Origin: Arthrobacter zhangbolii
Lineage (GTDB): Bacteria; Actinomycetota; Actinomycetes; Actinomycetales; Micrococcaceae
Direction of reading: 5' to 3'
Assembly (NCBI RefSeq): GCF_022869865.1
Contig: NZ_CP094984.1
Span: 62,001-126,000, forward strand
Length of the DNA: 64,000 nucleotides
Shown here: piece after piece, positions 1 through 9,059 of the stretch
How the letters are laid out: each line of letters opens with the position of its first letter
Numbering within the stretch: position 1 is the stretch's first letter
The notes under the pieces: model-generated
The model's database searches: none
The model's input: only the letters and a program-made list of their open reading frames with translations
What the model was told of the DNA's origin: nothing
Position numbers and translations under genes: made by a program

Positions 1-2267
1 GAGCGGGCCAGCGGTGCGCCCGAAAGGCTCAGGAAAGCGCACCCTTCCTCCTGCAGGGACAGGGCAGCGGAGGCGATAAGGAAGTCCATGCCCAGCCGGA
101 AGCCGGTGCCCCGCCTGCGCATAAAGTCCAGGGTCCAGCCGATCACCCGTCCGTCCCGGTACACCGGCAGCCAGGAGGTCACCGCGTGCACAGTGCCGTC
201 GGCGTCAACGGCCAGCAGGCAGCGCACTTCCGGGTCTTCGAGCTGCTCCAGCCCGCCCAGGGTGAATCCCATTTCCGGCATCCGCTTATCCGCCACCCAC
301 TCCTCGGAGATGGCGCGGATCTGGTCCGTGAGTGCCAGCGGCGCGGTGGGGAAACTGATCCAGCGGGCCTGGATGCCCTGTTTGCGGGCAGCGTTGAATG
401 CGGTGCGGATGTCCTGGAATTTTTTGCCCTTGAAAGCCAGCGACCCCAGCGGCAGCACGGTCTCCTCGGCCACCTGAAGAGAGAAAAAACCCAGCTCAGC
501 ACAAATGCTGCGCACCCGTTCATCCACGGAGTAAAAACAGGCGGTGGTCCCGTTGGCGGTGCAGAAGGCGGCAAATCCCGCCACGGTCCGGGGCATTTCG
601 GCAGCCGGTCCCACGGGTTCGCCCACCGTAAGGGCAACCCCGCTGTCCGCCCGGTAGGCAACATATGAGTTGCCGCTGGGGGAAAACCAATAGGTGTTCC
701 CGGCCCAGAGCGTCATCCATGCCATGGTGCTTCCGCCGTGGGCCTTCAACAGTTCCCGTGCCCGTTCCTCATCGGCGATGGCCGGAGTGCGGGGCGGGAT
801 CAGGAAGGAGCGGAGCAGCAGGACACAGGCCAAAAGCCAGAACACCAGGCCCACCCCTTCATAGGCGAGGACCGCGGGCAGGCTCACCGGAACCAGGACG
901 GGGCCACGGCTGGTCACCTCCAAAATGGGCAGGAACCTGTCCGGCAGGTCAGCCACAGCCAGCGCCGGAGTTGCCTGCGGGGAGAACCCGTCGCGGTCCA
1001 GCAGGGCCACGCCCAGATAGACCGCTGCCAGGATGAGCGCGGCCGCAGCAACCGTGAGGGCCAGCCGCCGGTAGGTTCCAACGGGTGCGCGCACGGGGAA
1101 CAGCCCGCGTGTCATGAGCAGCAGGGCAAACACCGCCAGGGGAACCACCATGGGCAGAACCAGTTTGACGGAGCTGCCCGCCCCGGGAGGCAGCAGCCGG
1201 GCCTGGTCACCGGTGAGTACCACTCCAATCCGGACGGCGGCGAGCAGGGTCATGGTCCCCTGCAGCAGCACGGCGGCCAGCCAGGCGAAACGCCTTCCGC
1301 GGCGCAGGCCGTCGGAGAACGTTGCCAGCAGGACCTGGGGCAGGACGGCGAGGAAGAATGCGGCCGGCCCGGCACGGAGCTGGAGGCGGGCCACGGCGCA
1401 TTCACGGGCGGAGGCGCCGCCGTTGCACAGTTCGGCCAGCTCTGCGGGAGTGGTCACGTCAGCGCTGGTGAAGAGGTAGCGCAGCACAGCAAGGGGGCCC
1501 ACGGCGGCGTCGCTGAGTGCGGCAATAACCGGTCCCGCAGCTGAGGCCAGCACCACCAGCGCCACCAGGACACGCGCCTCGCGGCGGCTGGTCACCAGGC
1601 GGTGGGGGAGGCTCGGCCGCCGACCGTCCAGGAGGGGCCCGGCAAAGGCGCCCGCCGTGGCGGCGCCCAGCAGCATCAGGTCGGATAAGCTCCCGGCGTA
1701 CAGGGCAAGCAGGACCAGGAGGGTGAACAGGGTAAGCCGCAGCCGCCGGCGCCACAGGGTGGACATCCGGGCGCTGGCCGCCGCTGCCACCGCAGCAAGG
1801 AACGCCATCGGACCCACATAGGATTCGCTGACCAGGGCACGTGACCAGTCGCCGATCGAGGCACTGGTGAGGAAGGCGAAACCTATGGCCAGCAATGCCC
1901 CGGCCACCTGGCCGGTAAAGCCCGCCAGCAGGAACCTGCCGGAACCCAGCAGCCGCTCACAGGGGAGACCGAGAAGGAGCACCGCCAGCGTCCCGCCCAC
2001 ATATCCACCGGGGCCGCTGGCCCAGAAGCTGCAGAGGAGGAGGGCTGCGGGGTTGGTGCCCAGGCTGTCTGCGGAGACGGCCACCCGGTTCAGCAGCTCC
2101 CCTTCCGGCCCGGTGGCGAGAGAGGAGGTGAGCGCGCCCAGCAGCCAGAAAACGGCAATATAGGTCAGTGTGGCAGGCGATTTCCGGGCGCTGCCCCGCA
2201 GGAACGCGACCGGCCGGGAAAGGGAGCGTCCAAAGCGGTACAGCGCATTGGGGGGTGGGTCAGGCAC
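1..2267 (-). CDS. MprF-like membrane protein with DUF2156 domain, truncated at window edge
   Basis: The frame is open from a GTG at 2267 to the left edge, so the C-terminus is missing and 755 residues are visible. GGAGG lies six bases before this GTG and decides the start. The first ~480 residues are strongly hydrophobic with roughly a dozen membrane segments; the first part resembles rhomboid-like domains but shows no clear catalytic Ser (low confidence). A soluble part follows with features of the DUF2156 / phosphatidylglycerol lysyltransferase fold, including LAFKGKKFQDIRTAFN and MGFTLGG. This family transfers an amino acid from aminoacyl-tRNA to membrane lipid, or has an unassigned lipid role. 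Substrate cannot be read from sequence. It faces away from the next gene and shares only the 120-bp gap with it. Confidence 0.8.
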   Translation of the reverse strand, partial: MPDPPPNALYRFGRSLSRPVAFLRGSARKSPATLTYIAVFWLLGALTSSLATGPEGELLNRVAVSADSLGTNPAALLLCSFWASGPGGYVGGTLAVLLLGLPCERLLGSGRFLLAGFTGQVAGALLAIGFAFLTSASIGDWSRALVSESYVGPMAFLAAVAAAASARMSTLWRRRLRLTLFTLLVLLALYAGSLSDLMLLGAATAGAFAGPLLDGRRPSLPHRLVTSRREARVLVALVVLASAAGPVIAALSDAAVGPLAVLRYLFTSADVTTPAELAELCNGGASARECAVARLQLRAGPAAFFLAVLPQVLLATFSDGLRRGRRFAWLAAVLLQGTMTLLAAVRIGVVLTGDQARLLPPGAGSSVKLVLPMVVPLAVFALLLMTRGLFPVRAPVGTYRRLALTVAAAALILAAVYLGVALLDRDGFSPQATPALAVADLPDRFLPILEVTSRGPVLVPVSLPAVLAYEGVGLVFWLLACVLLLRSFLIPPRTPAIADEERARELLKAHGGSTMAWMTLWAGNTYWFSPSGNSYVAYRADSGVALTVGEPVGPAAEMPRTVAGFAAFCTANGTTACFYSVDERVRSICAELGFFSLQVAEETVLPLGSLAFKGKKFQDIRTAFNAARKQGIQARWISFPTAPLALTDQIRAISEEWVADKRMPEMGFTLGGLEQLEDPEVRCLLAVDADGTVHAVTSWLPVYRDGRVIGWTLDFMRRRGTGFRLGMDFLIASAALSLQEEGCAFLSLSGAPLAR

Positions 2268-2375
2268 GGTTACCTCCACGATCCTGCGGGATGCTGCCGG
2301 TCGGGGTCCTGCCATTCTAGGCGCGCAGTATCGTGAACCGCCCGCTCCGGAACGCAGACCGGCGCGATGGTTGGG

Positions 2376-2381
2376 TAAAGT
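2376..2381 (+). promoter_or_regulatory. -10 box of a probably leaderless promoter
   Basis: TAAAGT ends six bases before the GTG of the glycerophosphodiesterase gene, and no Shine-Dalgarno sequence is present. This spacing puts the transcription start on or next to the start codon, as in leaderless actinobacterial genes. Inferred from spacing only. Confidence 0.45.
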
Positions 2382-2387
2382 ACGAGC

Positions 2388-3185
2388 GTGACGCCAACAT
2401 ATCCGTACTTCCTGGCTCCCGGGGACGCCCCTTCCCGTTCGCCGCTGCCCATCGCATTGGCGCACCGGGGGTTCTCGCCCGACGGATACGAAAACACGCT
2501 CTCCGCCTTTCGTGCCGCCGTGGACCTTGGGATGACCCACCTGGAAACGGATGTACGCACCAGCAGCGACGGCGTGCTGATGGCCTTCCATGATGAAACC
2601 GTGGACCGGATCTCCGGGGGAACAGCAGGGAAGATCGGCGGGCTCACCCGCGCCCAGTTGAAGGACGTGCTGGTGGGAGGAAAGGAGCAGATCCCCACCT
2701 TCGAGGAGCTGCTCACCCAATGGCCCGAAATCCGCCTCAATGTGGATGTGAAGGACGCAGCCGGCGCTGCCCTCCTGGCTCAGCTGGTCAATAAGCACCA
2801 GGCCCATGACCGGGTGCTGGTGGCGTCCTTCTCCGATATCCGGCGGCTGCGCACACTCCGGCGCCTGGACCGGCCCGCCGCGAGTTCAGCCGGCAGCACC
2901 CTGACGGCGGCACTGCGCCTGCTGGCACCCCTGGGGGTGGCGCGGATACTTTCCCGCCTGGGCAGGTTCCAGTGCGTCCAGGTGCCGGTAAGTTTCGGCC
3001 GATTCCCGGTGGTCACGCCGGCCTTTGTCCGCAGCTGCCACCGTGCCGGGCTGCAGGTGCACGTCTGGACAGTCAATGACGCAGACACCATGAACCGGCT
3101 GCTGGACCTGGGCGTGGACGGTATTGTCTCGGACCGCGCCGACATCCTTAAGGATGTCCTCAAGGGTCGGGGGCAGTGGCGCTGA
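2388..3185 (+). CDS. Glycerophosphodiester phosphodiesterase family protein
   Basis: 265 residues. The family hydrolyses glycerophosphodiesters to sn-glycerol 3-phosphate and an alcohol. The metal-binding N-terminal motif HRGFSPDGYENTLSAF is at about residues 26-41 and is followed by LETDVRTSSDGVLMAFHD, which carries the expected Glu, Asp and His of the TIM-barrel active site. The C-terminal VWTVND and GVDGIVSD segments are also typical. No signal peptide is seen, so the enzyme is probably cytoplasmic, like UgpQ. The GTG at 2388 has no ribosome site but a well-placed -10 box, so it is probably leaderless. The glycerate kinase gene follows after 45 bp on the same strand and may be co-transcribed; both would feed glycerol-type carbon into central metabolism. 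Confidence 0.93.
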   Translation: MTPTYPYFLAPGDAPSRSPLPIALAHRGFSPDGYENTLSAFRAAVDLGMTHLETDVRTSSDGVLMAFHDETVDRISGGTAGKIGGLTRAQLKDVLVGGKEQIPTFEELLTQWPEIRLNVDVKDAAGAALLAQLVNKHQAHDRVLVASFSDIRRLRTLRRLDRPAASSAGSTLTAALRLLAPLGVARILSRLGRFQCVQVPVSFGRFPVVTPAFVRSCHRAGLQVHVWTVNDADTMNRLLDLGVDGIVSDRADILKDVLKGRGQWR

Positions 3186-3230
3186 AGCGTTACGCTGCCG
3201 GATGTCGGCGGCAGCTGACAGGATGAAGGC

Positions 3231-4340
3231 ATGCGTGTAGTTATTGCTCCGGACAAATTCAAGGGATCACTTTCCGCGGCGGAGGCCGCAGCTGCCATGG
3301 CGGAGGGGGTTCTGGCCGTGTACCCGGATGCCGATGTGGTTTCCGTTCCGGTAGCTGACGGAGGCGAAGGCACCCTCGATGCCGCCCTCGCGGCCGGCGC
3401 CGAAGCCCGCACAGCCCGCGTCCGCGGACCGTTGGGCCGGGACGTCACGGCAGTTTGGGCCCTGAACGGGGACACCGCCCTGATAGAAACTGCCCGGGCT
3501 TCGGGACTGACCCTGCTGGAACCTTCCCCCGCCACGGCCCTGGCGGCCACCAGCTACGGCAGCGGCCAGCTGATCGCCGAGGCACTGGACGCCGGAGCCA
3601 AAACCATCATCCTGGGCATAGGCGGTTCAGCCATGACGGACGGCGGGTCAGGCGCACTGGCTGCCCTGGGCCTGCGGATCCTGGACGACGGCGGCGCCCC
3701 CGTGCCGCCCGGCGGTGCCGGCCTGCTGCAGGCCGCGGCTGTGGACGCAGCAGAACTGGATCCCCGGTTGGCCGGGGTCCGGCTGCGGATTGCCGCCGAT
3801 GTCCGCAACCCGCTGCTGGGATACGAAGGCACGGCAGCGATCTTCAGCGAACAAAAAGGCGCTGATCCGGCGGCCCGGGACCGGCTCGAAGAAGCCATGG
3901 GCATCTGGACGCGCCTGCTGAAGGAAGCCACCGGCGTCGACGTCGATGTTCCCGGGGCGGGCGCGGCAGGCGGTTTCCCGTCCGGTTTCCTGGCATACAC
4001 CGGCGCCACCCTGCACCCGGGCTTTGAACTGCTGTCCTCATTCACCGGACTGCAGGCGGCACTGACCCGCTGCGATTTGGTGCTCACCGGGGAAGGGTCG
4101 CTGGACGAGCAGTCCCGCTACGGAAAGGCCCCGCTGGAAGTGGCGCTGCTTGCCCGGGACGCCGGCATCCCGGTAGTTGCCGTGGCAGGGCAAATCACCC
4201 TCACCCCGGACCAGCTCGAGGCCTACGGGATTGTTGCCGCCGTCAGCCTGCTGGACGTGGTGCAGCGGCCGCAGGATGCCATGGCCCAGGCGGAGAAGTA
4301 CGTTGCCTGGGCCACCCGTCAGGTCCTCGAAGGAGCCTGA
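3231..4340 (+). CDS. Glycerate kinase, GarK/GlxK family
   Basis: 369 residues, the usual length for the GarK-type family, which phosphorylates D-glycerate with ATP to give a phosphoglycerate. The N-terminus VVIAPDKFKGSLSAAEAA and the block SVPVADGGEGTLDA are the family hallmarks, and ILGIGGSAMTDGGSG at about residues 125-140 and VLTGEGSLDEQS near residue 285 are the other conserved glycine-rich loops. Most family members make 2-phosphoglycerate, so the 2-kinase activity is the likely one, but sequence alone does not decide this. It follows the glycerophosphodiesterase gene by 45 bp. No terminator with a T-tract was seen in the 36 bp before the convergent permease gene. Confidence 0.95.
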   Translation: MRVVIAPDKFKGSLSAAEAAAAMAEGVLAVYPDADVVSVPVADGGEGTLDAALAAGAEARTARVRGPLGRDVTAVWALNGDTALIETARASGLTLLEPSPATALAATSYGSGQLIAEALDAGAKTIILGIGGSAMTDGGSGALAALGLRILDDGGAPVPPGGAGLLQAAAVDAAELDPRLAGVRLRIAADVRNPLLGYEGTAAIFSEQKGADPAARDRLEEAMGIWTRLLKEATGVDVDVPGAGAAGGFPSGFLAYTGATLHPGFELLSSFTGLQAALTRCDLVLTGEGSLDEQSRYGKAPLEVALLARDAGIPVVAVAGQITLTPDQLEAYGIVAAVSLLDVVQRPQDAMAQAEKYVAWATRQVLEGA

Positions 4341-4376
4341 CGACGGCGGGGACGGCCCAGCCGCCAGCCGGCCGAG

Positions 4377-5690
4377 TCAGCCCAGCCGGCTCGGAGTGGC
4401 CCCGGCGTCCTCACTCGGCTCGTCCGGGTCGGTGCCCCGCCAGCGCGCGATGGCCTGCATGCCGTGGTAGGCGATCAGGGCTGCTCCGGTGCCCAGGGCA
4501 ATACCGCCGAAGGTCAGGTCGCCGATCACCCAGGTGAAGTCGGCGATTGCAACAATCAGGCCCAGCCCGGCGGCGGAAAGGTTGATCGGGTTGGAGAAGT
4601 TCACCCGGTTATCCACCCAGATCCGCACGCCCAGAATGCCGATCATGCCGTAGAGGACGACGCCGGCACCGCCCAGAACACCGGGCGGAACGGTGGCGAT
4701 CAGCGCACCGAACTTCGGGAACAGGCTGAGCAGGACCGCCACAATGCCGGCCACCCAGTACGCCGCGGTGGAGTACACCCGGGACGCGGCCATAACGCCG
4801 ATATTCTCCGCGTAGGTGGTGGTGGCCGAACCGCCGCCGGAACCGGCCAGCATGGTGGCCAGCCCGTCCGCCATCAGGGCGCGGCCGGCGTACGGGTCCA
4901 GGTCACGGCCGGTCATGGCCGCCACGGACTTCACATGGCCGATATTCTCCGCCACGAGTACCAGCACCACCGGTACGAAAAGCCCGATCACATTGAAGTG
5001 GAAGGTGGGGGAATGGAATTCGGGCAGGCCGAACCAGGGCGCGGCGCTGATGGCGGCGAAATCCACTTCGCCGCGCAGCATTGCCACCCCGTAACCCGCC
5101 AGCACGCCGATGAGGATGGAAAGCCTGCCGATGAAGCCGCGGAACAGGACGGTTGCCAGAAGGATCACCGCTACGGTCACCGCTGCCGTGACGGCGCCCT
5201 GCTCAAAGTTTGTCCGGGCGGAACCGGCCAGGTTCAGGCCGATCAGCGCCACAATGGTGCCGGTGACCACGGGCGGCATCAGGACCTGGATCCAGCGGGT
5301 GCCGGCCAGCTGCGCGGCGAGGCCGATCAGGAACAGGGCAAAGCCGGCCATGATGATGCCGCCCAGCGCGCCGCCCGGTCCGTGCTGGTTGGTCGCGGCC
5401 GTGATCGGGGCGATGAAGGCGAAGGAGGAACCCAGGTAGCTGGGAACTTTGCCGGCGGTGATGATCAGGAACAGGATGGTGCCGATACCGGAGAACAGCA
5501 GCGTGGTGGCCGGCGGGAAACCGGTCAGCAGGGGCACCAGGAACGTGGCGCCGAACATGGCAACCACATGCTGGGAGCCGATGCCAATGGTCCGTGGCCA
5601 GCTTAGGCGTTCCTCGGGAGCTACATAGGAACCCGGTTTGATGGTTTTGCCGTCTCCGTGGAGTGTCCAGGCTGTACCGAATCTGGTCAT
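4377..5690 (-). CDS. Uracil/xanthine permease, NCS2 family
   Basis: 437 residues with about 12-14 hydrophobic segments. The N-terminal region with WPRTIGIGSQHVVAMFGATF and the later block NIGVMAASRVYSTAAYWVAG are characteristic of UraA/PyrP-type nucleobase:cation symporters in the cytoplasmic membrane. A Gln/Glu-containing segment (LVAENIGHVKSVAAMTGRDL) matches the substrate-binding helix. Uracil is the likeliest substrate because the closest-looking families are UraA-like, but xanthine cannot be excluded. The ATG at 5690 has GGAAGG eight bases upstream. It is divergent from the SDR gene across a 138-bp gap and convergent with glycerate kinase. No purine or pyrimidine riboswitch is visible in its leader. 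Confidence 0.92.
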   Translation of the reverse strand: MTRFGTAWTLHGDGKTIKPGSYVAPEERLSWPRTIGIGSQHVVAMFGATFLVPLLTGFPPATTLLFSGIGTILFLIITAGKVPSYLGSSFAFIAPITAATNQHGPGGALGGIIMAGFALFLIGLAAQLAGTRWIQVLMPPVVTGTIVALIGLNLAGSARTNFEQGAVTAAVTVAVILLATVLFRGFIGRLSILIGVLAGYGVAMLRGEVDFAAISAAPWFGLPEFHSPTFHFNVIGLFVPVVLVLVAENIGHVKSVAAMTGRDLDPYAGRALMADGLATMLAGSGGGSATTTYAENIGVMAASRVYSTAAYWVAGIVAVLLSLFPKFGALIATVPPGVLGGAGVVLYGMIGILGVRIWVDNRVNFSNPINLSAAGLGLIVAIADFTWVIGDLTFGGIALGTGAALIAYHGMQAIARWRGTDPDEPSEDAGATPSRLG

Positions 5691-5802
5691 GGTGGTGCCT
5701 TCCGAAGACAGGGGGTTTTAATCAAGATTCTAACTCTCCCCGATTGCGGGGATGTTACGTTGCATAAGCGTGCAGTGCGCGCAGCGGTACAGGCCTTTCA
5801 CA

Positions 5803-5819
5803 TTAGACCGATCGGACAA
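5803..5819. promoter_or_regulatory. Palindromic operator candidate upstream of SDR-ALDH pair
   Basis: A 17-bp imperfect palindrome with core CCGATCGG and outer TT/AA positions, ending nine bases before the SDR start codon. The shape resembles TetR-family operators of the AGACCGATCGGTCT kind. No TetR gene is adjacent, so the regulator is unknown. Confidence 0.4.
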
Positions 5820-5828
5820 TGGAGCAGC

Positions 5829-6701
5829 ATGAGCATTTCAGTTTCAGGACGCGTAGTTCTCATTACTGGCGCAGCAATGGGCATGGGCCGGCTGTACGCC
5901 GAACGTGCCGTCCGCGAAGGCGCCGGGGCAGTGGTGCTGTGGGACCTCAATGCCGACGCCTTGGAGAAGACCGCCGCAGAGCTGCGGGAAATGGGCGCGT
6001 CCGCCATCTACCCCTACGCGGTGGATGTGAGCTCGCTGCCGGACATTGAAACCACGGCGGAACAGGTGATCCATGAGGCAGGAGTGCCGGACATCCTGAT
6101 CAACAACGCGGGAATCGTGCGCGGAAAGTACTTCTGGGAGCACGCCCCGGAAGCGGACATTGACGCCGTGATGCAGGTGAACACCCTGGCTCCCATGCAG
6201 GTCACCCGCGCTTTCCTGCCGGGCATGATCGAACGCCGCACCCCGGCACGCATCCTCAACGTGGCCTCTGCCTCGGGGACCCTCTCCGTCCCGAAAATGA
6301 GTGTGTACACCGCGTCCAAGTGGGCCGTGATCGGCTGGAGCGACTCAATGCGCCTGGAACTGAACGAATCCGGCAACGGGCACGTGGCAGTCACCACGCT
6401 GATTCCGAGTTACATCAAGACCGGAATGTTCGAAGGTGCACGGGGTCCCCTGATGACGCCGTTGATGGAACCGCAGTACGTGGTGGACAAGGCCTGGGCA
6501 GCACTGCTGGCGGGCAAGGCGCGGATCCAGCTGCCCTGGACCGTTGCGCTGGGCAGTGCCCTGCGCAATGTGCTGCCGCAGCCGGCCTGGGACGTAGTGG
6601 CCGGACGTGTTTTCAAGGTCTACCAGTCCATGGACCACTTCACCGGGCGGAAACCGGCAGCCGGTAGCGCCGGCGAACGGAAGGAAACGAGCAGGGCATG
6701 A
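5829..6701 (+). CDS. SDR-family NAD(P)-dependent oxidoreductase
   Basis: 290 residues from the ATG at 5829, chosen because the family N-terminus (SGRVVLITGAAMGMG) starts here and GGAG lies just upstream; a longer open frame to 5658 would add about 57 residues with no family match. The TGxxxGxG cofactor loop, the NNAG motif, the catalytic Ser in VASASG and the YTASK motif are all present, so the Rossmann-fold dehydrogenase is intact. The C-terminal part is long, as in SDRs acting on lipophilic alcohols. The stop overlaps the start of the aldehyde dehydrogenase gene as ATGA, so translation is coupled and the pair probably oxidises an alcohol through the aldehyde to the acid. Substrate unknown. 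Confidence 0.9.
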   Translation: MSISVSGRVVLITGAAMGMGRLYAERAVREGAGAVVLWDLNADALEKTAAELREMGASAIYPYAVDVSSLPDIETTAEQVIHEAGVPDILINNAGIVRGKYFWEHAPEADIDAVMQVNTLAPMQVTRAFLPGMIERRTPARILNVASASGTLSVPKMSVYTASKWAVIGWSDSMRLELNESGNGHVAVTTLIPSYIKTGMFEGARGPLMTPLMEPQYVVDKAWAALLAGKARIQLPWTVALGSALRNVLPQPAWDVVAGRVFKVYQSMDHFTGRKPAAGSAGERKETSRA

Positions 6702-8131
6702 GTGAACTCGTATCTGCTTTTACTGACGCAGCCGCCGCGGGGTCCCCGGCGGACGGTACACCTGCCGCCGTGCCGCCGGTCCTGGACCGGCTGCGGAAAA
6801 CCCACGCCTCCGGGCGCACCCGGCCGCTCGAGTGGCGGCGGGAGCAGCTCGAGGGGCTCGTGCGCCTGTTGCGCGAACGTGAGCAGGAGTTCGCTGCCGC
6901 CCTGTCCTCGGACCTGGGCAAGAACCCGCTGGAAAGCTACGTGACGGAACTGTCACTGGTCCGCGCCGAGGCAGAGCACGCGCTGAAGCACCTTGAGCAA
7001 TGGACCCGCAGCCGCCGGGTTCCGGTGCCGCTCGGCCTGGCCCCCGCGTCGGCACGGACCCAGCCGCAGCCGCTGGGCGTGGTACTGATCATCGGGCCGT
7101 GGAACTATCCCGTGCAGCTGGTGCTGGCACCCCTGGTGGGCGCACTGGCTGCCGGCAACGCTGCCGTGCTCAAGCCCAGCGAACTGGCCCCGGCAACGTC
7201 CGCCATGCTGGCTGACCTGGTGCCGCACTACCTGGATTCCGACGCCGTCGCGGTGGTCCAGGGCGGCCCCGATGTGAGCACCGCTCTGCTGAAGGAACGC
7301 TTTGACTCCATCTTCTTCACCGGCGGGGAACGTGTGGGGCGCATTGTCCTGCAGGCCGCGGCCGAGCACCTGACACCGGTCACCCTGGAGCTGGGCGGCA
7401 AATCCCCTGCCGTGGTGCTGGACGGGAACTGGGCCGCCGTCGCCCGCAGGCTGGTCTTCGGCAAGCTCCTCAATGCCGGACAGACCTGCGTGGCGCCGGA
7501 CTATGTGCTGGTTACGGAAGAGGCCGCGCCGGTGCTGCAGAAACACCTGGTGAAGGCCGTGGCCGAACTGTTCGGCAAGGATCCCGCCAAGAGCCGCGAC
7601 TACGGCCGGATAGTCAATGAACAGCACTGGGAACGGCTGGTCGGGCTCCTGGACAGCGGTACGGTGCTGACCGGCGGGCGGAGCGATCGGGACACCCGGT
7701 ACCTGGAACCGACCATCCTTACGGACGTGGATCCGGAGTCACCGGTGATGCAGGAGGAAATCTTCGGGCCGATCCTGCCGGTGCTGACGGTGAAAAACCT
7801 GGCCGAAGCCATGGAATTCATCAATGCCCGTCCGGTGCCGCTCTCGGCCTACCTGTACACCGAATCGGCGGCCGCCCGCACCGAATTCGAGGAAGGCGTG
7901 CGGGCAGGCAGCATCAACCACAACGCCAGCACCGTGCAGCTGGCCGTACCCGGACTGCCCTTCGGCGGCGCCGGGGCCAGCGGTACCGGCGCGTACCACG
8001 GCAAGTACTCCTTCGACACGTTCAGCCAGCTGCGCCCGGTCTTCACCAAGGGCACCCTCCTGGACACGCTGCGCTTCGCGTACCCGCCCTACACGGGGCT
8101 GAAGAAACGGATCCTGCGCCGACTGCTCTAA
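6698..8131 (+). CDS. Aldehyde dehydrogenase family protein, class 3-like
   Basis: 477 residues. The cofactor and catalytic elements are in order: VVLIIGPWNYPVQL near residue 129, FFTGGERVG, the general-base Glu in TLELGGKSPAVV, and the catalytic Cys in NAGQTCVAPDYV. The pattern and length fit the class 3 / coniferyl and fatty aldehyde dehydrogenase branch, which turns aldehydes into acids with NAD(P). It lacks a C-terminal membrane anchor. It overlaps the SDR gene by four bases, which supports a two-step oxidation. The gene ends just before a long hairpin that is interrupted by an insertion sequence, so its natural 3' end is now altered. Confidence 0.94.
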   Translation: MSELVSAFTDAAAAGSPADGTPAAVPPVLDRLRKTHASGRTRPLEWRREQLEGLVRLLREREQEFAAALSSDLGKNPLESYVTELSLVRAEAEHALKHLEQWTRSRRVPVPLGLAPASARTQPQPLGVVLIIGPWNYPVQLVLAPLVGALAAGNAAVLKPSELAPATSAMLADLVPHYLDSDAVAVVQGGPDVSTALLKERFDSIFFTGGERVGRIVLQAAAEHLTPVTLELGGKSPAVVLDGNWAAVARRLVFGKLLNAGQTCVAPDYVLVTEEAAPVLQKHLVKAVAELFGKDPAKSRDYGRIVNEQHWERLVGLLDSGTVLTGGRSDRDTRYLEPTILTDVDPESPVMQEEIFGPILPVLTVKNLAEAMEFINARPVPLSAYLYTESAAARTEFEEGVRAGSINHNASTVQLAVPGLPFGGAGASGTGAYHGKYSFDTFSQLRPVFTKGTLLDTLRFAYPPYTGLKKRILRRLL

Positions 8132-8169
8132 GCCCGGGGCGTTAAACAGGGAAGGGGTGCACCCGCAGG

Positions 8170-8194
8170 TGAACTGGTCCCCGAAAGTTGGACT
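8170..8194 (+). repeat. Left terminal inverted repeat of the IS
   Basis: 25 bp starting TGAACTGGTCCCCG; it matches the complement of 9582-9606 at 24 of 25 positions (G instead of C at the eighth base). CAGG target duplication lies immediately outside. Confidence 0.93.
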
Positions 8195-8208
8195 GGCCAA
8201 ATAAAAGT

Positions 8209-9015
8209 CTAGGCCGCGAGGGCCTGAGCACGGTATTGCACCGGGCTCAGGCCCTCGAGCTTTGTCGAGATACGTTCAGTGTTGTACCAGCGGATGTACT
8301 CATCCAGCTGGGCCCTCAGGGCATCGGTGTTCAGGAACCGGACCCGGTGGAAGAGTTCCTCCTTGAGGTGTCCGAAGAAGTTCTCCATCACCGCGTTGTC
8401 GTAGCAGTTGCCCTTGCGGGACATCGATTGGACCGCTCCGGCGTTCTTCAGCAGCGTCCGCCACGAGACGTGCTGATACTGGAATCCCTGATCCGAATGC
8501 ACGAGCGGCTGCGCCCCGGGCTCGAGACCGGTGAGGGCTTCACGCAGCGAGGAGTTAGTGAGCTCCAGATTCGGGGATAACCCGATCGAGTACGAGATGA
8601 TCTGCCGGTTGAAGAGGTCCATCACCGGGGAGAGGTAGAGCTTGCGGTCACCGACGCTGAACTCGGTCACGTCGGTCACCCACTTCTGGTTCGGTGCAGC
8701 AGCTTCGAACTCCCGGTTCAGCAGATTCGGTGCCACCACGCCCTGTTCACCGCGGTAGGAGACGTAACGCTTCCTTCGCCGTACTTTGCAGACCAGCCGC
8801 AGCGAACGCATCAGCTTCAACACGGTCTTTTTCGCCACCGTCCACCCGTGCTTGAGCAGCTCAGTATGAATGCGGCGGTGCCCGTACCGGCCGTGGTTCT
8901 TCTCGAAGATCTCCCTCACGGCAGCCTTAATCTCAGCTTGCGGGTCTGGGCGCTGGAAGCGGGCCTGATGATAGAAAAACGTCGAACGGGCCAGGCCCGC
9001 GACGTCCAGGAGCAC
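8209..9015 (-). CDS. IS3-family transposase, OrfB / DDE catalytic part
   Basis: 268 residues from a GTG at 9015, but the natural product is probably the OrfAB fusion made by -1 frameshifting at 9093-9099; the frame is open without a stop from there and continues as ALKAEHRLDVLLDVAGLARS. The HTH_21 segment contains GRYGHRRIHTEL. The DDE integrase core shows the first Asp in WVTDVTEF, the second in VHSDQGFQY and the Glu in CYDNAVMENFFGHLKEE, so the triad is complete. It ends with the usual IS150-type GLSPVQYR block. It catalyses copy-out transposition through a circle intermediate in this family. Confidence 0.96.
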   Translation of the reverse strand: MLLDVAGLARSTFFYHQARFQRPDPQAEIKAAVREIFEKNHGRYGHRRIHTELLKHGWTVAKKTVLKLMRSLRLVCKVRRRKRYVSYRGEQGVVAPNLLNREFEAAAPNQKWVTDVTEFSVGDRKLYLSPVMDLFNRQIISYSIGLSPNLELTNSSLREALTGLEPGAQPLVHSDQGFQYQHVSWRTLLKNAGAVQSMSRKGNCYDNAVMENFFGHLKEELFHRVRFLNTDALRAQLDEYIRWYNTERISTKLEGLSPVQYRAQALAA

Positions 9016-9059
9016 GTCCAGCCGGTGTTCGGCCTTGAGAGCGATGACAGCGCGGACCT

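Noticed and set aside
3554-4087. Large antisense open frames over glycerate kinase, clpC (42174-45221) and other genes
   Set aside because: They are GC-rich shadow frames without recognisable domains, opposite genes with clear motifs.
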